Assembly (NCBI GenBank): GCA_029449245.1
Contig: JANATF010000012.1
Span: 248,001-312,000 of the forward strand
Direction: 5' to 3'
DNA from: Mortierella alpina
Lineage: Eukaryota; Mortierellomycota; Mortierellomycetes; Mortierellales; Mortierellaceae
Length of the DNA stretch: 64,000 nucleotides
Under the pieces are notes generated by a model, which saw only the letters and a program-made list of their open reading frames with translations, ran no database searches and was not told the origin of the DNA. Below, one piece after another: positions 47,667 to 61,060 of the stretch (position 1 is the stretch's first letter; every line of letters begins with the position of its first letter). A program made the translations under genes and the position numbers.

Positions 47667-50600
47667 ATGCCTCTCTCCCAAGTCGCCTCTGTCCCGGCTA
47701 TTAACAACATGCCCCATCCTCCTGTCACGGCCCCTCCCTGCGAGCTTGCCGCCTCCTCGACGGTCGCCACTTTGGTCCTCCAGGACGGATCGTCCTACCA
47801 GGGAATCTCGTTTGGTGCCGAGACCAAGAGCATCTCGGGCGAGTGCGTCTTCCAGACAGGTAAGGACAGTGGCCGTGGCCGTGCACAACGGCGTGCGAGG
47901 ATAATGAGGAGATGATGTCTGCTGCAGCTGCTTTGTCGCTGCTTTGACGCTGCTCATTTGTGGAGACGGAGACGCGGGAAGAAAATTTCTCACGGCCGTG
48001 CGCTGACCGCCCGATCTGATCTGTGAATCTGATATGACATGATCTGCTAGGCATGGTCGGCTACCCCGAGTCCTTGACCGATCCGTCCTATAGGGGCCAG
48101 ATCCTGGTCCTGACCTTCCCCCTGGTCGGCAACTACGGTGTGCCCTCGCGCGAGACCATGGACCCACTCCTCAAGGACCTGCCCAAGTACTTTGAGTCGA
48201 GCGAGATCCATATTGCGGGCTTGATCGTGGGCCAGTACTCCCAGGACTTTTCGCACTACCTCGCCACATCGTCGCTCGGCGACTGGCTCAAGGAGTACAA
48301 CGTCCCTGCCATCTACGGTATCGATACCAGAGCCATGACCAAGAAGATCCGCTCCCAGGGTGTCATGCTCGGAAAGGTCCTCTTCCCCACCTCCCTTGTC
48401 GGCCCCACCGTCGTCCCTGCCGATGCAGAGTGGATGAAGGAATACCAGAACGTTGAATGGGTCGACCCCAACGAGCGCAACTTGGTCGCTGAAGGTACGG
48501 AGGAGGTTTTTTATCATGTCTCTAGAGCGTAGTCTGAATGACTTGTCGCTAATGCTAACCGATCAACCTTGTTCATTTGTTAACAGTGTCCTTGAAGGAG
48601 CCCAAGATCTACTCTCCTGAGCCCGCCACTGCTCTGCTCGGCCCCAGCGGCAAGCCCCTCCGCATCCTCGCCGTTGATGTGGGAATGGTTAGTGACAATG
48701 GACGTTGTGAACATGTACAGTGAAGCAGTTGATCGTCGAGTTCCATCGCTGACCAAGGATTGTCTTTTACATCGCTTTTCAACAGAAATACAACCAGATC
48801 CGCTGCTTCGTTGCACGCGGTGTCGAGGTCAAGGTCGTTCCCTGGGACTATGACTTCAACGCCGACACCGACTATGACGGTCTCTTCATCTCCAACGGTC
48901 CCGGTGATCCCACCATGACCCAGGCCACCATCGGCCACTTGACCAAGGCTCTTCAGCTTGCGCGCACGCCCATCTTTGGTATTTGCTTGGGTCACCAGCT
49001 CCTCGCTCTTGCTTCGGGTGCCACCACCAAGAAGATGAAGTTTGGTAACCGTGGACACAACATCCCCTGCACGGACATGATCTCGGGCCGCTGCTACATC
49101 TCGTCCCAGGTAATGATCATGTCATGGCATTGATGTCACACTGGCTATGAGCGCAGTTGCAAAGCAGGGTGAGATTACAAAGGGACTAACATCTTGCCTC
49201 CTCTCCATAATAGAACCACGGATACGCTGTCGATGTCGATTCTCTTCCCGAGTCGTTCATGGAGCTGTTTGTCAACGCCAACGATGGATCCAACGAGGGT
49301 ATCATGCACAAGACCCTCCCCATCTTCTCGGTCCAGTTCCATCCCGAGTCGACCCCCGGTCCCCGCGACACAGAGTACCTGTTTGACGTCTTTATCAACG
49401 CCGTCAACGACTTCAGAAAGACTGGCACCTTGAAGGCCATCACCATGCCCGGCGGTACAAAGGAGGAGGCCGCTGCTCTCAACCCCCGCGTCAGCGTCCG
49501 CAAGGTCCTTGTTCTCGGATCCGGTGGTCTCTCGATTGGTCAGGCTGGAGAGTTTGACTACTCTGGTTCTCAGGCCATCAAGGCTTTGAAGGAGGAGGGC
49601 ATCTACACTGTCCTGATCAACCCCAACATTGCTACCATTCAGACCTCCAAGGGTCTTGCCGACAAGGTCTACTTTTTGCCCGTCACTGCCGAGTTTGTGC
49701 GCAAGGTCATTCTCCGCGAGAAGCCCGACGGAATCTATGTCACCTTTGGTGGCCAGACCGCCCTCAGCGTCGGTATCATGATGAAGGACGAGTTTGCAGG
49801 CTTGGGTGTCCGTGTTCTCGGTACCCCTATTGATACGATCATTGCCACCGAGGATCGCGAGGTCTTCGCACAGCGCATGCTCTCCATCGGTGAGAAGATT
49901 GCCCAGGCTCAGACTGCCGTCAATGTCCAAGAGGCCATTGCTGCTGCCAACGAGATTGGCTACCCAGTCATTTGCCGCGCTGCTTTCGCTCTTGGAGGAT
50001 TGGGATCCGGATTCGCCAACAACGACGAGGAGCTGGCCGAGCTCACTTCCAGGGCCTTTGCTACATCGCCCCAGGTCCTGATTGAGCGCTCGATGAAGGG
50101 CTGGAAGGAGATTGAGTACGAGGTCGTGCGTGATTGCCGTGACAACTGCATCACTGTCTGTAACATGGAGAACTTTGATCCCCTCGGAATCCACACTGGA
50201 GACTCGATCGTCGTTGCTCCCTCCCAGACGCTGTCCGACGAGGACTACAACATGCTTCGTACCACTGCTGTCAACGTCATTCGCCACCTCGGAGTTGTCG
50301 GAGAGTGCAACATCCAGTATGCGCTCAACCCCTTCTCGAAGGAGTACTGCATTATCGAGGTCAACGCCCGTTTGTCGCGTTCGTCCGCTCTTGCCAGTAA
50401 AGCCACCGGCTACCCCCTGGCGTTTGTTGCTGCCAAGCTTGGTCTCAACATTCCCTTGAACGAGATCTCCAACTCGGTCACCAAGGTCACCTGCGCCTGC
50501 TTCGAGCCCTCGCTCGACTATGTCGTTGTCAAGATGCCCCGCTGGGACTTGAACAAGTTTGACCGTGTCTCCAAGGCTCTGTCCTCGTCGATGAAGTCGG

Positions 50601-53600
50601 TCGGAGAGGTCATGGCTATTGGCCGCACCTTTGAGGAGACGATCCAGAAGGCTATCCGTGCCATCGATCCTTCTCTTGTTGGATTCGCCGCCAAGGAGTC
50701 GTACCCCGTCATTGACGACGAGTTGATGAACCCCAACGACCAGCGCGTGTTTGCCATCGCCAACGCCCTCAACCAGGGTTACTCGGTTGAGCGCATCTGG
50801 GAGTTGACCAACATTGACAAGTGGTTCTTGAACAAGCTGCAGAACATTGTTCGTCTCGAGAAGACTCTCTGCAACTTCTCCGCCACGGATGTCCCCACCA
50901 GCATGCTCCGCTCTGCTAAGCAGCTCGGTTTCTCTGATCGCCAGATTGCCAGCGCCATCTCGAGCAACGAGCTCTCTGTCCGCCGCCTGCGAACGGATGC
51001 TGGCATCGTGCCTTTTGTCAAGCAGATCGATACCGTCGCTGCCGAGTTCCCTGCCTTCACCAACTACCTCTACATGACTTACAACGCTGTGGAGCATGAT
51101 GTCACCTTTGAGGACAAGGGAGTGATGGTGCTTGGTTCAGGAGTGTACCGCATTGGATCGTCCGTCGAGTTTGACTGGTGCGCTGTCCGTGCTATCCGCA
51201 CCCTCCGCAGCCGTGGTGTCAAGACTGTCATGGTCAACTACAACCCCGAGACCGTGTCGACCGATTACGACGAGGCTGACCGTCTGTACTTTGAGAACAT
51301 CAACTTGGAGCGCATCCTCGATATCTATGAAGCCGAGACGTCGTCAGGAGTGGTTATTGCCATGGGTGGTCAGACTCCCAACAACATTGCCCTGCCCCTG
51401 CACCGCCAGAACGTCAAGATTTTGGGCACATCGCCCGAGATGATTGACACGGCCGAGAACCGTTACAAGTTCTCTCGCATGTTGGATCAGATTGATGTTG
51501 ACCAGCCCCTCTGGAAGGAGTTGACCTCGTTCGCCGAAGCCGGCGAGTTCTGTAACAAGGTCGGCTACCCTGTCCTGGTCCGCCCCTCGTACGTCCTTTC
51601 TGGTGCCGCCATGAACGTCGTTTACTCTGCGGATGATCTTTCCAACTACCTCGGACAGGCCACTGCCGTGTCGCGCGACCACCCTGTCGTCATCTCCAAG
51701 TATATTGAGGACGCCAAGGAGATTGAGATGGATGCCATTGCTGTCAACGGAAAGATGGTGATGCACGTCATCTCTGAGCACGTCGAGAACGCCGGTGTCC
51801 ACTCTGGAGATGCCACTTTGATTCTCCCTCCTCAGGACTTGGACCCCGAGACAATCCGCAAGATTGAGATTGCCACAGCCAAGATTGGTCAGGCCTTGGA
51901 CGTTACTGGATGCTACAACATCCAGTTCATCGCCAAGGACAACGAGATCAAGGTTATCGAGTGCAACTTGCGTGCTTCGCGCTCGATGCCATTTGTATCC
52001 AAGGTCATGGAGGTTGACTTGATCGAGATGGCGACTAATGCCATGCTGGGTGTCCCTGTTGAGCCCTACCCCGAGTCGCCTATCCCCAAGTCCGGCTATG
52101 TTGGTATCAAGGTTCCTCAGTTCTCGTTCTCGCGTCTGTCCGGTGCTGATCCCATTCTCGGAGTCGAGATGGCCTCCACTGGAGAGGTTGCTTGCTTTGG
52201 CAAGGACAAGTACGAGGCCTACATCAAGGCTCTCGTCTCGACCGGCTTCACGCTCCCCAAGAAGAACGTGCTGTTGTCGATCGGTTCGTTCAAGGAGAAG
52301 CAAGAGATGCTTCCCGCGGTCAAGAGACTGCGTGCTCTCGGCTACAACCTCTTTGCTACCTCGGGTACAGCTGACTTTATGAGCGAGCACGGTGTCAGCG
52401 TCAAGTACCTTGAGGCGCTTGAGGACGACAACGACAGCCAAAAGTCCGAGTACTCGCTGAACCAGCACTTGGCCAACAACTTGATTGACTTGTACATCAA
52501 CTTGCCCTCCAAGAACCGTTACCGCCGCCCTGCCAGCTACGTCTCGAAGGGTTACCGTACCCGTCGTATGGCCGTTGACTTTTCGGTCCCTTTGATCACC
52601 AACGTCAAGTGCGCCAAGCTGTTTGTTGAGGCTCTCGCCCGCCACAAGGGCTTTGAGATTGAGTCGGTTGACTACAAGACTAGCAACCGCACAATCACTC
52701 TCCCCGGTCTTGTCAATATCCAGACGCTCGTCCCTGGCATCGCTGCTGCTGCCAGCAAGGACTTTGAGAACGTGTCCAAGACGTCGATCTCGTCTGGATT
52801 CACCGTGATTGGTGCCATGGCTACTGGTGTCCCCAAGAGCGTCGAGGACAAGAACACTTTGGCCATTGCGCTGACCAACAGCCGTCATCATGCTCACTGC
52901 GATTACTTCCTGTCCATGAACGCCAGTGTTGACAATATCAACGACCGCCTGAAGGAGACTGCAGCTCTCTTCATCTCCTTCTCGCCCGTTGCTGGCCGTG
53001 CCATTGCCAATGTTGCCGAGGCTGCCAAGCACTTTACCTCTTGGCCAGCCAGCAGCCCTATTGTGACGGATGCCAAGGGCACTGATCTTGCTTCGATCCT
53101 TCTCCTTGCCAGTCTCCACAACCGCCCCGTCCACATCACGGGCGTGTCCAGCCGTGACGACATGGCTTTGATCATGATGAGCAAGGACAAGGAGTTGCAG
53201 GTGACCTGCGACATTGAAGTGTACTCGCTGTTCTTGACCCGTGAGGAGGCTGGCTCCAAGTTGCTACCCTCCAAGGTTGACCAGGATGCCTTCTGGAACA
53301 GCCTGCACGTCTTTGACTGCTTCACCATTGGTTCGCTGCCATACCGCCTGGCTGCCGAGAAGGGCACGCCTATGGCCGATGCCGGTATTGAGGAGGCTCT
53401 CCCTCTCCTGGTCGATGCTGTCAACCGCGGTCGCTTGACCATGGAGGACATTGTCGCCAAGCTCTACACCAACCCCCGCAAGATCTTTTCGCTTCCCGAG
53501 CAGAAGGACTCTTATGTCGAGATTGAGACCGACCGCGCCTGCGTCCTCTCGCGCAATGCTGGACCCTTTGCTGGTAAGGCCCTCTCAGGTACTGTTCACC

Positions 53601-54970
53601 GCGTTGTCCTCCATGGCGAGACCGCCTACCTGGATGGAGCCTGGTACACTACCGGCTCTGAGGGACAGGATCTCTCGAGCCTTGCTCAGACGATCACAAA
53701 GGCTGCTCACCCCCCTGCAGCCATTGCTACTGGAGTCAGCCCCTTGAACATTCACTCTCCTCGCCTTGCACCTGCCTCCGAGTTTGTCGCACCCATGACG
53801 CCTACCTTCCGCGCCAGCGATGCCCGCCGCGGAAGTGTTCAAATGGAATCCACTCCCAGTGCTTCTGCGCAGGCTGTCAAGGGAATGCCCTCGGCCATTT
53901 CGCGCATCCTTAACAACTCGCCCTTCTCTCACCGCCACATCCTGTCCTCGAAGCAGTTTGAGCGCCAAGAACTCCACACTCTGTTTGGTCTTGCACACGA
54001 GATGCGCACGCAGGTTGAGCGCAAAGGATCCATTGACTTGCTCCGTGGAAAGGTCATGTGCTCCATGTTCTACGAACCCTCAACCCGCACTTCGTGCTCC
54101 TTCGCTGCTGCCATGGTCCGTCTCGGTGGAACTGTCGTCAGCGCTGATGGATCCTCTTCCTCGGTGGTCAAGGGTGAGTCCTTGGCGGATACTGTCCGTA
54201 CCCTGGGATGCTATGGTGACCTGATTGTCCTCCGTCACCCTGCCCCAGGCAGCGCCGCCACTGCTGCCAAGTTCTCCAAGGTGCCCATTATCAATGCTGG
54301 CGACGGCGTTGGCGAGCACCCTACCCAGGCATTCTTGGATGTGTACACTATCCGTGAGGAGCTCGGAACCGTCAATGGTTTGACCATCACGTTGGTTGGA
54401 GATCTCAAGAACGGCCGCACGGTCCACTCTTTGGTCAAGTTGTTGGCGTTCTACCACGTTACTCTGAACTTTGTCTCGCCTGCCTCGCTTGGTATGCCTG
54501 AGGAGGTCAAGGCTGAGCTGACCAATGCCGGTATTGCCTTCAAGGAGTATGCAGACCTGAATGAGGTCATTGGAGAGTCGGATGTGGTGTATGTGACCCG
54601 CGTGCAGAAGGAGCGGTTCGATGACCTGGCCGAGTATGAGCGTGTTAAGAGCTCGTATGTGATCAACAACAAGATGATGAGCAAGGCAAAGACCCAGATG
54701 GTGGTGATGCACCCCCTGCCCCGTGTCTCGGAGATCGAGCCCGAGGTTGACTTTGACCAGCGCGCTGCCTACTTCAGACAGATGCGCTATGGACTCTATG
54801 TCCGCATGGCCCTGCTGGCTCTTGTAAGTTTTTTTTTTTCTTTTCACGCGACAAGCGATTTGCTTTTTGTTGTTGAAAAAGCCCATGCTGTAGGAAGATA
54901 TGCAAGGTTGACTGACATTTCTATTTCCCTTTTTCCTCTGCTGCAATAGGTCTTGGGCAAGTCGATTTAG
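47667..54970 (+). CDS. URA2: URA2-type multifunctional carbamoyl-phosphate synthase / aspartate carbamoyltransferase
   Basis: Catalyses the first two steps of UMP synthesis. Six exons, 47667-47859, 48051-48494, 48587-48687, 48786-49109, 49214-54823 and 54950-54970, give 2,230 residues, as in fungal Ura2. Domains: glutamine amidotransferase (nucleophile Cys313 in GICLGHQ, His397/Glu399 in FHPE), ammonia-type CPSase from ~447 ([20 protein letters not shown]) with its second ATP-grasp half from ~1000 ([15 protein letters not shown]), MGS-like allosteric domain ~1368-1430 (UTP control is expected), DHOase-like ~1470-1840, a linker, then ATCase ~1925-2230 ([26 protein letters not shown]). In the DHOase-like part the metal-binding HxH after the PG signature reads [12 protein letters not shown], so it should be inactive, as in yeast. 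The last exon encodes only VLGKSI. Confidence 0.97.
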
Positions 54971-55217
54971 ATGATGTATTTTCTTTAGCCATTTATTTTT
55001 TTCAAATGTATTGTTATCCTCTTTTGTGAAAGACCAAACCTCGAAGTGTGTGTGTGTATTATAAGGGGGGATATTACTCCGTTTCTGGTTGCTGGCTTCA
55101 AGAGGTGCCAGATGACGAACGACGACTTCATTCTTTTGCTAGTAGTATCGGCAGCAGCAGCGTTTTCAAAAGGATACGGCTTCCATTTTATCATGCACAG
55201 TGTAATCTATGAATGGT
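54971..55217. other. Convergent 3' region of URA2-type and ALDH genes
   Basis: 247 bp between two converging stop codons, with a T-rich stretch just after the URA2-type stop. No gene was seen. Confidence 0.6.
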
Positions 55218-57774
55218 TTAAACGGGGGTAGCAGCAGGAGGCGCATGCGAGATCCTGCCGTTTTCGGATTTAGTACTTGTCTTGCTGCTGGACTCTGGAA
55301 GCGCAGCGGACGAAGACGAGCGGCCATGAGACTGTGAGCCAGCCGACGAAGACGGGGCCGATGCAGCGACGTTGTTGGGATTGCCCCCAAAGCTGGCCTT
55401 GTCAAAAAGGAACCAGTCCAACCATCTTGTCTTCTTCTCAGTGTAGGGCTATGTCGCGTAAAGCAAGAAGAATAATCTATAAGTAAATCGAAAAGATCGG
55501 TAGACGCTCGAAAAAGAAAAAAATGGCATCAGCCGACACTTACAGGGTATCTCAAGTCGTTCAACTTTTCCATGCCCATGGACTTGATCAAGGCACTGCG
55601 CTCGTGCGAAAAGACATCGAACGATCGCTTTCCATGGTAGTTGCCGATACCGGATGGACCCGTACCTCCAAAGGGCAGGTTGGAAACAATGAAGTGGACC
55701 AATGCATCATTCACGACCACACCGCCCGAACGCGTATGGTCTAGGATATAATCAATCGCCTTCTTGTTCTTGCTGAAGACATACAACGCCAACGGCTGAT
55801 CCCCTTGGTTGACGTATTTCACGCCCTCGACGAGACGCTCCACCACCATGATGGGCAAGATCGGTCCGAAGATCTCTCCCTCCATCAACTTGTCGTCTCG
55901 TTCGACGCCCAAGACCAAAGTAGGGCTCATGAACAGATCATCCTCTTCACAATCACCTCCAGCGACGATCTTGCCTTTGGTTTGATCCAGGAGGGCCTTG
56001 AGTCGTTGGAAATGGTTCTTGTTGACGATACGACCGTACGAGGAAGAGGACTGGACGGAGGAGCCGTAAAACTCTTGAATGGAGGCCTTGAAGGCTTCGA
56101 CGAGTTTATCCTCGATGCCGCGTTCGACGATGAGGTAATCGGGCGCAATGCAGGTCTGACCACAGTTGAAGAATTTGCCAAAAGCCAATCGACGAGCAGT
56201 GACGGCGATGTCCACGTCGCGTGAAATGAACGCCGGGCTAGAAAATGAATAAGAAAAAAAATGTGAGCATCAAATTTTTTTTCAAGGACAATCATACAAC
56301 AAAAAGACTGTGTTACGAATCTGGCTAGAAGCTACCGAAGGGTGTGTTTGTGCGAAAAGAAAGAAAGAAATGGGCTCAAGCACATTAAGACTATTAAAGC
56401 GCTCGTGTCACGGATAGCCCAGCACTCATATAAACAACATAATAATTCACCCTTCTCCACAGATGACTATTTGTTGGATTGGAATGGGTCCCGTTTTTGG
56501 GAGCAGTAACGTTATATGTATGTGTCAGCATCATTGTATGCGATCCCGTTTTTCCTTGACCAGGTATTCTGCAAACACTCCCTCAAGACCAAGTCTGTTT
56601 ACAACAGCTAGACCACGTTAGCCTTTAGCGCGCTGCTCTCGGCTTGTCATGACCAAAAGTCTTCAACAAACTGCACCTTGCGACAATAAAGTACAATGTT
56701 ACACTGTACTCTGTATCTGATAAACCACATCAATGAAAGACAAAAATGGATTGAACAGGTGGTTGCTTTGCCCATCACATGTGAAAATAAACGAGGGAGC
56801 GGCAAAGAAGAGGGAAAAACAAGACCATTGAACCCTAACCCTCTTAATCGCTTCAGTACTTGCCGAAATATTTTTTCCGTAGCCCAGCGCTTGCTTAGAA
56901 GACGAAAAACAAGAGCGCAGCCCCGAAATGCGGGTGCAAGGGAGGAGAGAGGAGGAGGGATATAATGTCGTATCTTACCTCTTTCCACCGAGCTCTAGGG
57001 TCACTGGAGTCAACTGCTTGGCTGCAGCGGTCATGATGATCCTGCCAACCTGTCCGCTGCCAGTGTAAAAGATATGATCAAACTTGTGTTCCAACAACAA
57101 GGTGGTTTCGTCCGCTGCACCATTGACGATCCTGTAGGCGCGCTGATCCAAATAGGCTGGCAACAACTTGGACAGCAACGCAGCCGTGTGAGGGGCGACC
57201 TCGGACGGTTTCAGCAGTACCGTGTTTCCGGCCGCAATGGCTCCCACAGCGGGGGCCAGCAACAAATTCAGAGGATAATTCCAAGCACCGATGATCAACA
57301 CCATGCCGAGAGGATCCTTCCGAATATGGACATTATCGAATTTGTTGACGATCCCGGTCTTGACGGACCGGTTGGCGGCCCATTTGTCTAGGTTCTTGAT
57401 AGCGTCGATACATTCCTGTTTGACCATACCCGACTCGCCAATCATGAGCTCTGCTGGCGGCTTGTGCAGATCCTGGAAAACGGCGTCGCGGATGGCGGCG
57501 TCGTTCTCGGAGATCATGTTGTACAGCGCTCGAAGCTGCTGCTTTCGAAAGTCGAGAGACCTTGTCACGCCGGCGTGAAAAGCCGAACGAAGTCCTTGGA
57601 CGATCTAACGGTCATTATTTTTTTTGGATAGGGTTAAGAGGGGGATCATCGGGTGATGGATATAAAAAAAAGAATTGAGGCACAGGAATTTTGTCTTTGG
57701 GGAAAGTTTCACTCGACGGAGGACGCGATGCTTACCTTAGGGATCTCGCTCATGGGGGTGTAGGCGAGTGACAT
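55218..57774 (-). CDS. Fatty/long-chain aldehyde dehydrogenase, ALDH3 class
   Basis: NAD(P)-dependent oxidation of aldehydes to acids. Four exons, 57774-57736, 57604-56979, 56237-55544 and 55448-55218, give 529 residues. The first exon is only 13 codons (MSLAYTPMSEIPK). Class-3 marks are IGAWNYPLNLLLAPAVGAIAAGN, LKPSEVAPHTAALL, FYTGSGQVGRIIM, Glu217 in LELGGKSP (spliced), catalytic Cys251 in NCGQTCIAPDY, EIFGPILPI and LPFGGTGPSGIGNYHG. The body resembles yeast Hfd1 and animal ALDH3A2, which clear fatty aldehydes from sphingolipid breakdown and supply a ubiquinone precursor. The ~55-residue C-terminal tail is Ser/Ala-rich and hydrophilic, without the clear membrane anchor seen in ALDH3A2. A hydrophobic KKTRWLDWFLFD piece precedes it. 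Confidence 0.94.
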
Positions 57775-58518
57775 TGCGGAATTAGTGAGTGTTTGGACGA
57801 TGTGTGAAAAGGAAGGGTTGAATCAATTAAGAAGACTTGTATAGTGAAAAAGGACGAAAGGTTAGAATGGGGGGGCACCTGTGTAGTAATGAACGAGCAA
57901 GGCAAGGGAGTGAGAAGGAGAGAAGGAAGGGGCGGAAGGCGAAGGGGAATGTCGAGTGGACGGGATGGAATGAGAGATGGAGGAGGGATGAACCAGAAGA
58001 AAGAGTTGGAGAGAACAGAAGTGGGAGCCAGCAGGGTGGTACTTTATGCGTCTTTTTTTTTTTAAGGTATTTTGGCTGCGTGGAAAGAAAACCGTATTTC
58101 AAGACCGCAAAGAATGCAGCAAGAATGCAAACAATTGCGTGCATGCAGGTCTACCACAGTTTGCAAAGAGGGGCGGGGCGGCGCACATGCACCTGAACAG
58201 TAGTCTATTAGTAGTCTGCCATGTTCAATTTGCTCGGCTCGGACCTGCTGGCAAGGTCGAATCTCGATCACCATGCTTCCACCGTCAGAGGGAGCAACGT
58301 GTGCAGCCGAAAGTTCTAAAAAAGTGCATAACTGCAAAGAAGTAAATATGAGAGCTCGCAATATATCCACAACAATTATGATGACCTAACTAGCGCGAAC
58401 TAGTCCGTAGTTCTACCTCTACGATATATCTGCGCCACTTTGCTCCACAATTTCCCATCAAAAGAAAGACGGGTAAAGTGACAGCATCAGATACTTTATT
58501 AGATCACTCAAGAAACCA
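57775..58518. other. Intergenic, 0.74 kb
   Basis: Upstream of the ALDH gene (purine-rich on the plus strand, hence C/T-rich leader at 57840-58030) and downstream of the PP2C gene. A T11 run lies near 58055. Nothing coding was seen. Confidence 0.6.
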
Positions 58519-61060
58519 TTATCGAATGTCGACCAGGCCATCTGCCTGCTTCACGTCTGACAGCGCCATAGTGGTGTCCTGTTGACCAAAAAAGACCACG
58601 GTTACTAGATCAATGATAGAGCGAAACACAGAGTGAGTACAATGAATTACGGTATGCCACAACAATGTTATACAAATGTGCTTCCCACGTACCAGTAATG
58701 TCATCGCGGTAGGCACGACTGATAGGCGAGGGAATGGTCAGCGTGGCGGCTACTTTGTCATCATCGGCGCCTCCGAGCGCATTCCTAATAAGATGGGTTG
58801 AGGCATGCGCATGGTCCCTGTATGTAAACTTTCGAATTTGACTGACAGGTCCCTTGGGCTGCCGGTTCGGTGGTGTCAGCTCTTCTTCCGCCTCTTGTTG
58901 CTGCTCCAGTTTCTGGAGTGTGCTGATGTTGTTCTCTGCCTCCCTGGCTGGGTGCGTGGGTGTTTGAGATGCCTTCAATTGCCTCCTATAATTCTGGATC
59001 TCCTCCCTGTCAAGAAACATCTCTTCCTGTCCAACTTTCCCATCCAGCAAGTTGCCAACTAGCTGCACAACCTCGTCTGACGTCAACTTGTCCCACAGCC
59101 CATCCGTTGCCATGACCAGAAATCGGTCCTGTGGTTGAAGTTTGTGATGTCGGACAACCGGCTTAGCAGTGACGTAAGGCGGTGTTTTGTAATTAGGACG
59201 CGGTTGGCGATAAGCAGGGAAGAGCTCAAACACCTTATCCTGAATATGTCTTGTCCACTTGTATCGAGCGTCGCCAAAGGCTCGAGTTGGTTCTATCATA
59301 GTTCAGAAAAGGTTTTCAACTGAAAAGTCAATGGATGGCCATTGGAAGGATTTGCTGCTAGAAGATGTGCAAGCAAGATGAGGTACTGCCAAAGCAACTT
59401 TCGTACCTAATCCTCCCAAAACTCTTCCTCGAGCAACAACTGTGGTCTCCTCTCCTGGATGTTCCTCCTGTAGCCTCTTAACCTCCCAGCGATTTCTTCC
59501 AGTCTGATCAAACGACAATGGGACGGCTCTCCAAACGCGTCCGCCATCTGCCTTTTGTTCCAAGGTTCCCATGACGGCCCTACTATCACCGGCACAAGCA
59601 ACGTACAAATCCTTTTCACGTAGATCTACGTATGCCATCAATGCGCATGCCCCAGAAATTGCAGGCAATAATGACGAGCAAGCCAGGTGCCGCGACGGAT
59701 GCTCCAAAACCCGCTGCACTGAATCGTGCACAATTCGATGATCCAGTTTCAAAAACCCGCGCTCAATGGCCCCTGCAACAGCTCCGGTATCCTTGGAGTC
59801 CCTGATCAGCTCAAGTTCCCTGGCCACAGAAGGAGCCAGCTCCCTCGCGACTTTTTGACTGCAGCACCATCCTGAATGTCCGTCAAAGACACCGAAAAAC
59901 AATTGCTCAATCTCTCCCTGATCGTTCCGGACCGCATGCTGAGAAAGGTCGTCCTCGATCGGGTTGTTGGAAGGGAGTTGATTCACGCTGTATCCAAGGA
60001 CGAGCCTTTGCGTCAACCTCTTTTCCTTCCTGGTGTCCCGCGGTTCCATGATCTTGAACGATCGTTGACGCTGCGCCAATCGGATTTCTACCTGCTCTGG
60101 CGTCAACATGGAGAGTTTCTTTTGAGATCCGTGAGGTCCCTTTGATGACTGTGCATACTCCCCAGTGACTCCTACGGAAGCTGCAGCTGTTGCAGATGTT
60201 GAGAATGACCTGAACGGTGCCAGGGACGACCCTGCGACGTTGGACAACATGCTTCTGACCTCTGATAGGTCCTCCATAAAAGCTGGCCATTGCTTCCACT
60301 GCTTCTTCCGGTTGTAAATACCAATCGCTACTCCTGTGATAACGGCGCCCATAACAAACGAGCGCCCCGCTGCCCTTTTGGACTCTATCAAATGGAGCAT
60401 CCACGGGTTCCAATACGGGTTTCCCCAATGGGTCCCCCATGGACTGTATCCTCCGTGGTACTGCTGCTGAGCGTGGGTGCGACCATGACGTGGTCCCTGA
60501 CTGTAGGCGTGTTGCTGCTGCTGTTGGTGATGCATTTGCTGTTGACGAAGTGCATGCATCAGACGAAGTCGGTGCAAAAAGTGCCGACGATGGTGGCGCG
60601 GCGGCAAAAAGTCTTCATAGTGAAGTCGTGAAGTTTTGTCGCCATGTCCTTGGTGTCGGGTATGGCGATGGTCCTCGTGGCGGTGCTGATCACGCCTCTG
60701 GCTCTTGTCGTGTTGTCTTGCATGATCAAGTCTCTCTGTGTGCTGCGAATGACCTTTCTTGAGTGGGATCACGCGGGTGCCAACGAGAGTTTCAGCACCT
60801 GTTGCTGCTGCTGCCACCGTTGCTGATGTGGCCTCTGTAGTCGGGGCCGTGGTTCCTGAGACGGTCGCAGCGTCAGTGAACACAGCCTTCTTGGCGCTCT
60901 TGCGTATCTTTTTGATGGACGGTGAGTCGTGCCTGTGTGTGCGCGGTCGACTGGAGCTTGCACCTGTCCTCCAGCAGCGCGAGAAGGATGTCGCAGAGGT
61001 GGAGAACAGAGATGAGCCGCAGGACTGGGCTGGGCGCGGAAGGAGGATTCTGCGCAACAT
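58519..61060 (-). CDS. PP2C-type phosphatase, pyruvate-dehydrogenase-phosphatase (PDP/Ptc5) class
   Basis: A metal-dependent Ser/Thr phosphatase, predicted mitochondrial. Exons 61060-59407, 59292-58693 and 58604-58519 give 779 residues. The start is the first ATG, MLRRILLPRPAQ, an Arg/Ser-rich leader without acids that suits a mitochondrial presequence; the in-frame upstream extension starts with GTG. A long His/Gln/Arg-rich insert fills ~80-230, followed by a hydrophobic helix (SFVMGAVITGVAIGIY, ~232-252). The PP2C core begins near 350: FFGVFDGHSGWCCSQ (~391), YVACAGDSRAVMGT, RVLGGLEPTRAFGDARYKW across the intron, and VMATDGLWDKLTSDEVV. The RAFGDxxYKW form and the domain size match PDP and yeast Ptc5, which reactivate pyruvate dehydrogenase. 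The C-terminal exon adds TVVFFGQQD. Confidence 0.92.

Noticed and set aside
49175-53134. Two long antisense frames (640 and 596 codons) across the URA2-type gene
   Set aside because: They are codon-bias shadows of a well-supported 5.6-kb exon. The predicted proteins are Gly/Val/Asp-rich with no domain, and one crosses a URA2 intron.
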